Positions 1-6,354 of a DNA stretch of 13,226 nt are shown here, piece by piece. This DNA is from Clostridiales bacterium UBA4644. Lineage in GTDB: Bacteria > Bacillota > Clostridia > Oscillospirales > Butyricicoccaceae. A model generated the notes under the pieces. The model did not search any database. It saw nothing but the letters and a program-made list of their open reading frames with translations, and was not told the origin of the DNA. A program made the position numbers and the translations under genes. Positions within the stretch are counted from its first letter, which is position 1. Each line of letters opens with the position of its first letter. The DNA is taken from NCBI GenBank assembly GCA_002405755.1, contig DHMK01000030.1, forward strand, positions 1 to 13,226. Direction: 5' to 3'.

Positions 1-1131
1 CTCGAGCAGAGCCACCGTCTCAACATGCTCCGTATTGGGAAACATATCATAGGTCTGGGCAGAGACCAGCCGATAGCCGCCCGCCGTCAGGCGGCGCAGG
101 TCCTCCGCAAGGCTCTCCGGCCCGCAGGAAAGATAGGTCATCTGCCTGGGCGCAAAGTCCAAAATCGTGGCGCAGACCCGCTTGCCCAGCCCCCGCCGGG
201 GCGGATCCACAAAAAACAGCGTCTTCTCCGGCATCTCCAGCCGGGGCAGGACCTTTGCGCAATCCCCGCAAAGGGCGCGGATTTGCTGGGAAAGGCCGTT
301 TTGCCGGGCCATGGCCCGGGCATCGCTGACGGCGGAGGGCGTCTGCTCCACGCTGACCACCCGCATCCCCGCCTTTGCAAACAGCAGAGAGGTGATGCCG
401 ATGCCGCTGTAGGCGTCCACCACGGTCTCCGCGCCGCATTCCCGGGCCAGCTCGGTGATCCGGGTATAAAGCCGGGCGGCCATCGTCTCGTTCACCTGAA
501 AAAACGCGTCCGGACTGAGCTGGAACTCCACGCCCAGCAGCGTCCCCGTCAGCTGCCGCGGCCCGGCGATATGATGAAACTCCGGCGAAAAGACGGCGCT
601 GTCCCGCCGGTCGTTCAGGTCCAGCCACAGGGCCGTGGGGCCGATCCGCCGCTCCAGCAGCCGGTGCAGCGCCGGCAGACCGGGAACCTTGCCGCTGCGG
701 GAGACCACGGTAAGCATCAGCCTTCCCTCCAAATACCGTCCAACGGCAAAGCGCAGCAGGCCCCGGCCCGTCCGCGGCTCATAGACCGGGATGGAAAACC
801 GCCCCGCCCATTCCTCCAGCGTCTGTGCCAGCGTCGAAAACCAGTCTCCGTGCATCCGGCAGCGCTCCACCCGCACCATCCGATGGGTCTCCGCGCTGAA
901 AAAGCCCACGGCGGGCCGTCCGCCCTCCCGGCCAAACACCAGCTGCGCCTTGTTGCGGCAGCCCTCTCTCGCCCCGCCCACGCAGGGCAAAAACACCCCG
1001 CCAAAGGGCCTCAGCAGCGTCTGCACCTGCCGGGTCTTTTGCGCCAGCTGCGCTTCATAGGGCAGCCCCGCCAGCGGACAGCCGCCGCACCGGTCCTGAT
1101 AAGGGCAGAAGCGGGTCTCCTGTTCCTTCAT
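1..1131 (-). CDS. rlmD: RlmD/TrmA-family 23S rRNA uracil-C5 methyltransferase (C-terminus cut by window edge)
   Basis: Predicted SAM-dependent methyltransferase forming 5-methyluridine in RNA, most likely 23S rRNA, in the cytoplasm. The reading frame is open from ATG 1131 to base 1 (377 codons) and ends at HVETVALLE, the usual C-terminal motif of this family, so only a short tail should be missing. An N-terminal iron-sulfur pattern is visible: C9-x5-C15-x2-C18, with a likely fourth ligand C91. The SAM-binding part contains VVDAYSGIGITSL. The catalytic region has DPPRRGLGKRV (D309) and YLSCGPESLAEDL, where C336 is the expected nucleophile; the common form is SCNP, here SCGP. There is no TRAM domain before the cysteines, so this is the short form. 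Start choice: GGAGG at 1139-1143 lies 7 nt before ATG 1131, while an in-frame ATG at 1137 is too close to it. The family assignment is firm. The exact target base (U1939, U747 or both) cannot be told from sequence. Confidence 0.88.
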   Translation of the reverse strand, partial: MKEQETRFCPYQDRCGGCPLAGLPYEAQLAQKTRQVQTLLRPFGGVFLPCVGGAREGCRNKAQLVFGREGGRPAVGFFSAETHRMVRVERCRMHGDWFSTLAQTLEEWAGRFSIPVYEPRTGRGLLRFAVGRYLEGRLMLTVVSRSGKVPGLPALHRLLERRIGPTALWLDLNDRRDSAVFSPEFHHIAGPRQLTGTLLGVEFQLSPDAFFQVNETMAARLYTRITELARECGAETVVDAYSGIGITSLLFAKAGMRVVSVEQTPSAVSDARAMARQNGLSQQIRALCGDCAKVLPRLEMPEKTLFFVDPPRRGLGKRVCATILDFAPRQMTYLSCGPESLAEDLRRLTAGGYRLVSAQTYDMFPNTEHVETVALLE

Positions 1132-1144
1132 GCACATTCCTCCG

Positions 1145-1180
1145 AAAAAAGCCGTCCCCCGAAAAGCTCTGGGGGACGGC
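1145..1180 (-). terminator. Intrinsic terminator after the LCP gene
   Basis: A perfect 10-bp inverted repeat (GCCGTCCCCC at 1151-1160, GGGGGACGGC at 1171-1180) encloses a 10-nt loop. On the minus strand it is followed by six T (1150-1145), 15 nt past the LCP stop codon. The plus-strand side also has a T-run, so it could act in both directions, but no plus-strand gene enters it. The T-run ends one base before the GGAGG of the methyltransferase gene. Confidence 0.85.
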
Positions 1181-1194
1181 GATCTTTTTTTCCG

Positions 1195-2307
1195 TTATTC
1201 GTCCTCGTAATGGCCCACGGTGATGTCCTTCGCGCTGATGTCCGTGGTGTAGGGGTTCAGATTCTCGTTGACGAACTCCGCCACCTGCTTCTCATCCAGA
1301 TACACATAGGCCGCCGCGCCGTGGCCGGGATAGGTATACCGGCCGGTGTGATCGTAGGGCAGCGTCGCCGTGAGGATATCCTTGCTGAAATCCATCTCAT
1401 TGAGCACATTCAGATAGAACCAGACCATGTTCTGCACATTCATGTTGGTCTCCACGTTCTCGTTGAAGATGCTGATATAATCCTTCACCTGGCTCAGGCT
1501 GAACTTGCTCTTCACCTGCCGGAGGACCTCCACCAGAAACTCCTTCTGCCGGTTCACCCGGCCGAAATCGCTTTCCTTGGTGCTGCGGAAGCGGACATAC
1601 TGCTGGGCCTGCCAGCCGGTGAGGGTATAGGTCCCGGCGGGGAGATCGATGTGGGAATTGGGGTCCTTATCGCCATGATACATATGGTAGGGCACGGTAT
1701 ATTCCACGCCGCCGATCAGGTCGATCATATCCACAAAGGACTTGCCGTTGATGACCACATAATAATTCACCGGAACGCCGGTGATATCCGTCACCGCCTG
1801 GCACATATCCTCGATGCCCGCATAGCCGTAGATGCAGTTGATGCGCTTGTTATTGATCTTGGTCTCCACCTGACTGTCCCGATTGATGGAGACCATGTTC
1901 ACCTGATCGGTATTGGTATCCACCCGGCAGAGGATCAGCGTATCCGTATTATAATCGTCAAAGGTGCCCGCCAGAAGGACGGTATAAACGCCCTCCTTCA
2001 TCTTCTTTTCCGGCTCGGCATTCTCCTCGTTGTCCGGCTCCTTGGGATCGTCTGCCGCCGGCTGGGGATCCGCCTGCTGGGGATCGTCGGTCTGGGCGGG
2101 ATCGTCCTGCTGCTCCGGCTGCTCCTGCCGGTCGTCGGGCTTGCCCACGGCATTCTGACTGGGCCGGTTGGTGATGAACCAGGTCACAAAACAGGCCACC
2201 GCCGCCAAAATCGCCGCCAGCACCAGCAGTCCGGTGCGCCGTTTCCCCTTTTTCGTCTTCTTTTGAGGGCGGCGGCTCACGCCGCTGTCCGCTTCATGCT
2301 TTCCCAT
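1195..2307 (-). CDS. LytR-CpsA-Psr (LCP) family protein, membrane anchored
   Basis: LCP proteins act at the outer face of the membrane and transfer undecaprenyl-linked glycopolymers (teichoic acid or capsule type) to peptidoglycan. The 370-aa protein has a short basic cytoplasmic start (KKTKKGKRR, residues 16-24), one membrane helix (about 25-46) and a low-complexity Pro/Asp/Gln linker (about 48-104). The LCP domain runs from about 107 to 330. Recognisable motifs are LLAGTFDDYNTDT (111-123), SINRDS (140-145, usual form SIPRDS/T), GVPVNYYVVINGKSFVDMID, and YVRFR followed by DFGRVNRQ (237-241, 247-254). Where many LCPs have a G-x-D-x-R / RSDT pattern, this one has GTFDD / NTDT, a variant I believe occurs in other Clostridia. 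Start choice: ATG 2307 has AGGAG (2318-2322) 10 nt upstream; TTG 2313 is an alternative with a 4-nt gap. A promoter with a TATACT -10 lies upstream, and a terminator follows. Confidence 0.88.
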   Translation of the reverse strand: MGKHEADSGVSRRPQKKTKKGKRRTGLLVLAAILAAVACFVTWFITNRPSQNAVGKPDDRQEQPEQQDDPAQTDDPQQADPQPAADDPKEPDNEENAEPEKKMKEGVYTVLLAGTFDDYNTDTLILCRVDTNTDQVNMVSINRDSQVETKINNKRINCIYGYAGIEDMCQAVTDITGVPVNYYVVINGKSFVDMIDLIGGVEYTVPYHMYHGDKDPNSHIDLPAGTYTLTGWQAQQYVRFRSTKESDFGRVNRQKEFLVEVLRQVKSKFSLSQVKDYISIFNENVETNMNVQNMVWFYLNVLNEMDFSKDILTATLPYDHTGRYTYPGHGAAAYVYLDEKQVAEFVNENLNPYTTDISAKDITVGHYEDE

Positions 2308-2373
2308 ATGCAAAAATCTCCTGATCCTTCTGTCAAAGTTGGAGGGTCTCCCCTCTAAAATCCATGCCTGAAC

Positions 2374-2402
2374 AGTATATCACATCTCCGCCGCCGATTC
2401 CA
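2374..2402 (-). promoter_or_regulatory. Promoter of the LCP gene
   Basis: On the minus strand TATACT (2379-2374) is preceded by TG-A, giving an extended -10. Seventeen bases further upstream is TGGAAT (2402-2397), a weak -35 match. It would give a leader of about 60 nt, which contains a small GAGGG-GAGA-CCCTC hairpin. No competing gene lies here. Confidence 0.55.
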
Positions 2403-2467
2403 CAGGGTTTTGCTGAATAAATCTTAAATTTTGTCTTTTTTCGCCGGGATTTTTCCCCGCGTCCCGG

Positions 2468-2496
2468 TTCCCCTTTCCGCGCTTTTGTGCTATGAT
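2468..2496 (+). promoter_or_regulatory. Promoter of the AEC permease gene
   Basis: TATGAT (2491-2496) with TG at 2488-2489 forms an extended -10; the -35 region (TTCCCC, 2468-2473, 17-bp spacer) is poor. It lies 27 nt before the ATG, with GGAGG between. It is divergent from the LCP promoter about 90 bp away. Confidence 0.55.
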
Positions 2497-2523
2497 CAGA
2501 GTTGGACGCAAGGAGGCTTTTTT

Positions 2524-3474
2524 ATGCTGCAGAATTTTTTATACAGTCTCAACGCCACCGTCCCGGTGTTTGCGGTGATGGTGCTGGGCTGGCTGCTGAA
2601 GCGGGCCGGCTTTCTCACAGAGGAGTTTATCCGCACGGCCAATAAGCTGGTGTTTCATGTGGCGCTGCCCGCCATGCTGTTTCTGGACATCGCCCAGATG
2701 GATCCCACCCAGCTGCTGGACGGCCGGTTCGTGGTCTTCGGCGCGGCGGTAACACTGGTGAGCATCCTGCTGATCTGGCTGCTCTCCCGCCTGCTGATGA
2801 AGCATAAGGAGCAGGTGGGCGCCTTTGTGCAGGGGGCCTACCGTTCCTCCGCCGCCATTTTGGGCGCGGCGCTGATCACCAATGTTTACGGCGACGCAGG
2901 CTATGCCCCGCTGATGATCCTGGCCTCCGTTCCCCTTTACAATATCTTCGCGGTGCTGATCCTGGTGCTGGAATCCGGCGGCGACGGCCGCCAGGGCGGC
3001 GCAGGCGTCAAGCGGGCCGCCGTCAATGTGTGCAAAAACCCCATTCTTTTGGGCATCGTTGCGGGCATGCCCTTTGCGCTGCTGCAGCTGAAGCTCCCCG
3101 CCATGGTCACCAAGACGGTCTCGCTGGTGGGCCAGCTGGCAACGCCGCTGGCGCTGCTGGCCATCGGCGCGGGCTTCGTCTGGAAAAGCGCCCGGCAGCG
3201 GGCAGTCCCCGCCGGAGTGGCCTCTCTGATCAAGCTGGTGCTGCTGCCCGCCGCATTTCTGCCGCTGGCCGTGGCGCTGGGCTTCCGCAACGAGCAGCTG
3301 ATGGCCCTTCTCATCATGCTCGGCTCACCCTCCACCCCCAGCGGCTACATCATGGCCAAGCAGATGGGCGCCGACGCAGAGCTTTCCTCCGGCGTGGTGG
3401 TGCTGACAACGCTGCTGGCCTCCGTCACCATCACCGGCTGGATCTTCCTGCTGCGCAGTCTTTCGCTGCTGTAA
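2524..3474 (+). CDS. AEC (auxin efflux carrier) family permease
   Basis: A 316-aa integral membrane protein of the AEC/BART type; bacterial members move small organic acids such as malate or malonate, but the substrate is not readable here. About ten hydrophobic segments are visible, split into two halves by a polar loop near residues 155-170 (ESGGDGRQGG). Family motifs seen are KLVFHVALPAMLF in the second helix region, NPILLGIVAGMPF opening the second half, TPLALLAIGAGF, and the C-terminal GSPSTPSGYIMAKQMGAD with SSGVVVLTTLLA. The length is normal for the family. Start choice: AGGAGG (2511-2516) sits 7 nt before ATG 2524; the frame is open further upstream (from 2431), but that part would lie before the promoter. 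It is transcribed alone and ends at a terminator shared with the convergent serine hydrolase gene, so there is no neighbour to suggest a substrate. Confidence 0.88.
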   Translation: MLQNFLYSLNATVPVFAVMVLGWLLKRAGFLTEEFIRTANKLVFHVALPAMLFLDIAQMDPTQLLDGRFVVFGAAVTLVSILLIWLLSRLLMKHKEQVGAFVQGAYRSSAAILGAALITNVYGDAGYAPLMILASVPLYNIFAVLILVLESGGDGRQGGAGVKRAAVNVCKNPILLGIVAGMPFALLQLKLPAMVTKTVSLVGQLATPLALLAIGAGFVWKSARQRAVPAGVASLIKLVLLPAAFLPLAVALGFRNEQLMALLIMLGSPSTPSGYIMAKQMGADAELSSGVVVLTTLLASVTITGWIFLLRSLSLL

Positions 3475-3482
3475 CGAAAATG

Positions 3483-3520
3483 GCCCTCCGCCGTCTGGCG
3501 GAGGGCTGTTTGCTTTTTAT
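3483..3520. terminator. Bidirectional terminator between convergent genes
   Basis: Perfect 10-bp stem GCCCTCCGCC (3483-3492) / GGCGGAGGGC (3497-3506) with a GTCT loop. It is followed on the plus strand by a T-rich tail (TGTTTGCTTTTTA) and on the minus strand by ATTTTCG. It starts 8 nt after the permease stop and lies 10 nt past the hydrolase stop, so it serves both genes. Confidence 0.88.
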
Positions 3521-4533
3521 TCTGCACTGTCGATAAAGCGGCGGATATCCTCAAAAAACGCCGCCCCGGTGAGCGCCTCCAGCAGGCGGAAATAAAAGTC
3601 CGGCCCATTGTCGCTGTTGGTGGTGATCACCGCGCCATCGCCGGTCGCCTTGTCCCAGATCTGGATGGATTTGAACCCGTCGTTGTCGCCCCAATGCCAC
3701 AGGACGGAGGGCTCTGCCTTGACGATGCCGAAGCCCAGCCCCCAGCCGATGTGCTCGTCGGCACTGATCTGGATGGCGGTCATCTCCGCAAACCCCTCCC
3801 GGGAGAGTCCGCCCCGCTCCGTGATCAGCCGGCAGACAAACCGGGCGTAATCCGCCGCATAGGAATAGAGCGACCAGGCCGCGTTTGGCTCCGGCGCATT
3901 GCCGCCGGTGCGGCGGCTGTCCCGACGCTTGACGATCTGTCCCTCCCGGCCAAAGCCCATTGCAAAGGCCGCGCCCACGGCCGGACTCCAGCAGGCCCGG
4001 GAGCTTTCCATCCCATAGGGCAGGAAAAAGTGGGCGCGGAACAGCTCGTCCATATCCTTGCCCTCCGCCTGCTCCACCAGCCGCTGCAGCAGAAAATACC
4101 CCTCGCCGGAATAGGAAAAGCCCTCGCCCGGGTCGAAAAGCATATGCATAGGCCGGGCCTCCCAGTTGGGCAGGCCAGAGGCGTGGCAAAGGGTCTGCCG
4201 GGGCGTGACCCGAAAATAACGGGGATCGTCTGACCAGGGCGCATCCCGCAGCTGCGCCGCAATAGGCTCGTCCAGACGGATGCGGCCCAGCTCCGCCTCC
4301 CGCATGGCCAGCAAGGCGAAGAGCGATTTCGTCAGCGACGCACATTCAAACAGGACGCCCTCCCGCATGGGCACGCCATATTCGTCCCGAACGCCCCAGG
4401 CTTCGTGGAAGACCAGCTCCCCCGCCCGGATCACCGCCGCCGTGGCCCCGGGGACCTGCGCCTCCGCCATCCATTGCTCCACCGGAAGTGTTTTGTTCGT
4501 CAGCGCTGCCAGCGCCTGCCTCTTGATCTGCAT
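3517..4533 (-). CDS. Serine hydrolase, beta-lactamase / penicillin-binding-protein fold (PF00144 type)
   Basis: A 338-aa protein of the class C beta-lactamase-like superfamily, whose members include esterases, D-aminopeptidases and carboxypeptidases. The catalytic S66-L-T-K69 motif is clear within ECASLTKSLFALL. The region LCHASGLPNW (115-124) is typical. The second motif is Y141-S-G143 rather than Y-x-N, and the third is H280-W-G282, in place of KTG. No signal peptide or membrane helix is visible, so the enzyme is probably cytoplasmic, which argues against a role in beta-lactam resistance or wall synthesis. Start choice: GGAGG (4543-4547) is 9 nt before ATG 4533. An upstream in-frame ATG at 4569 falls inside the -10 box and cannot be used from that promoter. 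The substrate is unknown. Confidence 0.82.
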   Translation of the reverse strand: MQIKRQALAALTNKTLPVEQWMAEAQVPGATAAVIRAGELVFHEAWGVRDEYGVPMREGVLFECASLTKSLFALLAMREAELGRIRLDEPIAAQLRDAPWSDDPRYFRVTPRQTLCHASGLPNWEARPMHMLFDPGEGFSYSGEGYFLLQRLVEQAEGKDMDELFRAHFFLPYGMESSRACWSPAVGAAFAMGFGREGQIVKRRDSRRTGGNAPEPNAAWSLYSYAADYARFVCRLITERGGLSREGFAEMTAIQISADEHIGWGLGFGIVKAEPSVLWHWGDNDGFKSIQIWDKATGDGAVITTNSDNGPDFYFRLLEALTGAAFFEDIRRFIDSAE

Positions 4534-4567
4534 GGGACGATCCCTCCGTTTTTTGCTTGATGGCTCC

Positions 4568-4596
4568 ATTATACGGCAAACCGCCCGCCCGCGCAA
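4568..4596 (-). promoter_or_regulatory. Promoter of the serine hydrolase gene
   Basis: On the minus strand a perfect TATAAT (4573-4568) lies 17 bp from TTGCGC (4596-4591). The predicted transcript begins near 4561, 28 nt before ATG 4533, with GGAGG between. Confidence 0.65.
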
Positions 4597-4671
4597 GCGT
4601 CAAATGCAGGTCAGCGGTCTCCTCTGTCTTATGCTTTCTCCGGAAGGGCGAGCGCCGCCCTCTCGCTGGTA
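4597..4671. other. Intergenic spacer between divergent promoters
   Basis: This spacer separates the hydrolase and CadD-like promoters. It holds one small hairpin (AGGGCG 4645-4650 / CGCCCT 4656-4661) that could be a regulator site or nothing. No gene is supported. Confidence 0.3.
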
Positions 4672-4700
4672 TTGAATCTACATGGGCCATCTGATATACT
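4672..4700 (+). promoter_or_regulatory. Promoter of the CadD-like gene
   Basis: TTGAAT (4672-4677), a 17-bp spacer and TATACT (4695-4700) with TG at 4692-4693 make the best full promoter in the left half. Its predicted start near 4707 lies after ATG 4682, so translation must begin at the later ATG 4733. Confidence 0.7.
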
Positions 4701-4732
4701 TGCATTACAAAAAGGTTCGCGGGGTCTTCGGC

Positions 4733-5314
4733 ATGTTGGAATTTTTTCTTTTAAGCATCACATCATTTCTTGGAACAAACATAGACGATCTGATCGTAAA
4801 TATCATTTTCTTTTCCTCCGCAAAAAGCAAAAAAGAGCAATGGCATATCGTCATAGGAAAATATCTTGGCCTTGGCACGCTTCTCCTGGTGAGTCTGCTG
4901 GCATCGCTGGGGTTCGGCTTTTTGCCCATGAAGGCCATCGGCTGTCTCGGCCTGATCCCCATCGCCCTGGGCGTAAAAGCGTTGCTTTCCAGCCAAAAGC
5001 AGGTGGGCCCCGCTATCCGGGAGGCGAAGCCGGTCCGGGGCGGCAGCCTGATTTTCCAGGTCGCTTTGATCACCGCCGCAAACGGCGCGGACAACATAAG
5101 TGTTTATATTCCCCTCTTTGCGGGGTTTTCCGCTGCTGGATATGCTGTTTTTTGTGGCGTGTTCCTGTGTATGACCGCACTGTGGTGTGTCCTGGGGCAC
5201 TGGATCGCAAAGCTGCCATTGCTGCGTGACCGGATCGAGCCCTGGAAAAAATGGATCATGCCGGCGGTCTATGTCCTCCTCGGTGTATATATTCTGTGCA
5301 AGGGACTGCAGTAG
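4733..5314 (+). CDS. CadD-like cadmium resistance transporter family protein
   Basis: A 193-aa membrane protein resembling the CadD family (LysE superfamily), which confers cadmium resistance, presumably by export. Two pseudo-symmetric signature segments are visible: GTNIDDL at residues 14-20 near the N-terminus, and ITAANGADNISVYIPLF in the middle. Both carry paired acidic residues inside hydrophobic helices. About five to six hydrophobic segments are present, and the length is close to the usual 190-210 aa. Start choice: ATG 4733 (MLEFFLLSIT) matches the family start; the frame is open from ATG 4682, but that lies upstream of the predicted transcription start. The ribosome site is weak (only a GGGG stretch about 10 nt before). 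The gene is monocistronic, and no ArsR/CadC regulator gene is beside it, so metal control, if any, acts in trans. Metal specificity cannot be judged from sequence. Confidence 0.78.
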   Translation: MLEFFLLSITSFLGTNIDDLIVNIIFFSSAKSKKEQWHIVIGKYLGLGTLLLVSLLASLGFGFLPMKAIGCLGLIPIALGVKALLSSQKQVGPAIREAKPVRGGSLIFQVALITAANGADNISVYIPLFAGFSAAGYAVFCGVFLCMTALWCVLGHWIAKLPLLRDRIEPWKKWIMPAVYVLLGVYILCKGLQ

Positions 5315-5348
5315 CCCGGACGATCCCCCCCTGCCGCGACGAGAAAGA

Positions 5349-5380
5349 CCGGGCAGCGCGCAGCTTGCCCGGCCCTTTTT
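5349..5380 (+). terminator. Terminator of the CadD-like gene
   Basis: Inverted repeat CCGGGCA (5349-5355) / TGCCCGG (5366-5372) followed by CCC and TTTTT (5376-5380), 35 nt after the stop codon. A second palindrome, CACCGC-GCT-GCGGTG (5388-5402), follows at once and may support it. Confidence 0.75.
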
Positions 5381-5460
5381 ATCAAAACACCGCGCTGCGG
5401 TGATGTTGTTTGTCTGCCGCTTTCAGCCCTTCGCTGCGGTGGACAGGAACCGTCCGCGCG

Positions 5461-5604
5461 CTTTCTTTTGCTATAGCCGAAAGCGTTGCCGCGTGTTTCT
5501 GCTTTGCAGTATGCCGCCGCAGCCTGAAACCCACCTGAAAAAGTCTGTGAGGATTTTGTGAACTTCCTGTGCCTGTCCGCCCTTTCTTTTGCCGCCGCAG
5601 CCTG
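5461..5604 (+). repeat. Short direct repeats upstream of the regulator promoter
   Basis: CTTTCTTTTGC occurs at 5461-5471 and 5582-5592. TGCCGCCGCAGCCTG occurs at 5512-5526 and 5590-5604. In the right copy the two words overlap into one block that ends one base before the -10 TATAAT; in the left copy they are 40 bp apart. They look like the remnant of a local duplication of promoter DNA. Confidence 0.6.
5523..5540 (-). promoter_or_regulatory. Predicted response-regulator box 1 (upstream, inverted orientation)
   Basis: Plus strand reads CCTGAAA-CCCA-CCTGAAA, which on the minus strand is TTTCAGG-TGGG-TTTCAGG: two identical 7-mers with an 11-bp period, the geometry bound by OmpR/PhoB-type dimers. 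The 7-mer is identical to the first half of the box before the ABC operon. It lies about 80 bp upstream of the predicted transcription start of the regulator gene. Confidence 0.55.
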
Positions 5605-5611
5605 CTATAAT
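5583..5611 (+). promoter_or_regulatory. Promoter of the two-component operon
   Basis: A perfect TATAAT (5606-5611) with TG at 5603-5604 makes an extended -10. The -35 position (TTTCTT, 5583-5588) is poor, as expected for a promoter relying on the extended -10 or an activator. The leader would be about 60 nt. Confidence 0.65.
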
Positions 5612-5619
5612 AAAGGAAA

Positions 5620-5637
5620 TTTCAAGCTCATTTTGAC
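5620..5637 (+). promoter_or_regulatory. Predicted response-regulator box 2 (at the transcription start)
   Basis: TTTCAAG-CTCA-TTTTGAC: a perfect first half, the same CTCA spacer as the ABC-operon box and a degenerate second half. It begins 8 nt after the -10 and therefore covers the start site, a position that suggests negative autoregulation. Confidence 0.5.
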
Positions 5638-5676
5638 TTGCCGTGGGAGAATCGTTGCAGATTGGAGGAAAGGACC

Positions 5677-6354
5677 ATGCGAATTCTGATCGCGGAGGAT
5701 GAAGTGACCATCGCCCGTGCGCTGAAGGTCATGCTGGAAAAGAACAAATACACCGTGGATCTGGTGCACAACGGGAACGATGCGCTGGATTATATTCAGG
5801 CCACGGCCTACGACGCGCTGGTGCTGGATATCATGATGCCGGGAAAGGACGGGATCCAGGTCCTGAAGGCCGTCCGCGCGGAGGGAAACACCACCCCCGC
5901 CCTGTTTCTGACGGCAAAGGCCGAGGTGGCCGACCGGGTCGCCGGGCTGGATGCCGGCGCAGACGATTATCTGCCCAAGCCCTTTGCCGCCAGCGAATTC
6001 CTTGCCCGCGTCCGCGCCCTTACCCGGCGCAGCAGCGCCTATACGCCGTCGGAGCTCCGCTTTGGGTCCGTCACGCTCGACCGGGGGCAGTTTGTCCTCC
6101 GCACCCCCATAGACCGGGTGCGGCTGAACAACAAGGAATACCAGCTCATGGAGCTGTTTCTGCGCCATCCCCACCAGGTGTTTTCCTCAGAGCGCCTGAT
6201 GGAAAAGATCTGGGGGCTGGACAGCGAAGCGGATATGGACGTGGTCTGGACCTACATTGGATTTTTGCGCAAAAAGCTCCGGTTGATCGACGCGGATATC
6301 GAGATCCGGACGATCCGCGGCGCGGGCTATGCGCTGGAGGAAGCAGAATGCTGA
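5677..6354 (+). CDS. OmpR/PhoB-family response regulator
   Basis: A 225-aa transcription factor of the winged-helix class, activated by phosphorylation. The receiver domain (1-118) has the acidic pair E7-D8, phospho-acceptor D51 in LVLDIMMPGKDG, T79 in LFLTAKAE and K101 in YLPKPF, so all active residues are present. The DNA-binding domain (about 125-222) shows LNNKEYQLMELFLRHP, VFSSERLMEKIWG and the C-terminal hairpin IRTIRGAGYALE. Start choice: GGAGG (5664-5668) is 8 nt before ATG 5677. It is co-transcribed with the histidine kinase, whose ATG lies inside its last codons (ATGCTGA). The direct-repeat boxes before this gene and before the ABC operon are its most likely targets; this is an inference from position and 11-bp geometry. 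Confidence 0.95.
   Translation: MRILIAEDEVTIARALKVMLEKNKYTVDLVHNGNDALDYIQATAYDALVLDIMMPGKDGIQVLKAVRAEGNTTPALFLTAKAEVADRVAGLDAGADDYLPKPFAASEFLARVRALTRRSSAYTPSELRFGSVTLDRGQFVLRTPIDRVRLNNKEYQLMELFLRHPHQVFSSERLMEKIWGLDSEADMDVVWTYIGFLRKKLRLIDADIEIRTIRGAGYALEEAEC

Larger units (their letters stand above)
5381..5676. other. Long regulatory intergenic region upstream of the response regulator gene
   Basis: No gene is supported here; the open frame through it is a continuation of a shadow frame. It holds a palindrome at 5388-5402, two repeated words (11-mer and 15-mer), two copies of the direct-repeat box found again before the ABC operon, and an extended -10 promoter. This density suggests a regulated control region. 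Confidence 0.6.

Noticed and set aside
25..2358. Very long open frame on the plus strand (777 codons) opposite the RlmD-type and LCP genes
   Set aside because: It is antisense to two clearly recognisable protein families, and its translation is low-complexity (His, Pro, Arg rich) with no motif. Long antisense frames are common in GC-rich coding DNA.
4682..4732. Upstream ATG (4682) as start of the CadD-like protein
   Set aside because: It lies between the -35 and -10 of the promoter, upstream of the predicted transcription start; the family start matches ATG 4733.
5388..5402. Palindrome CACCGC-GCT-GCGGTG as a separate operator
   Set aside because: It follows the CadD-like terminator directly and is simplest read as part of the transcription end; nothing ties it to a regulator.
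5187..5561. Plus-strand open frame spanning the end of the CadD-like gene and the regulatory spacer
   Set aside because: It passes through the terminator at 5349-5380 and the direct-repeat boxes, has no ribosome site at its start and its product shows no family features.
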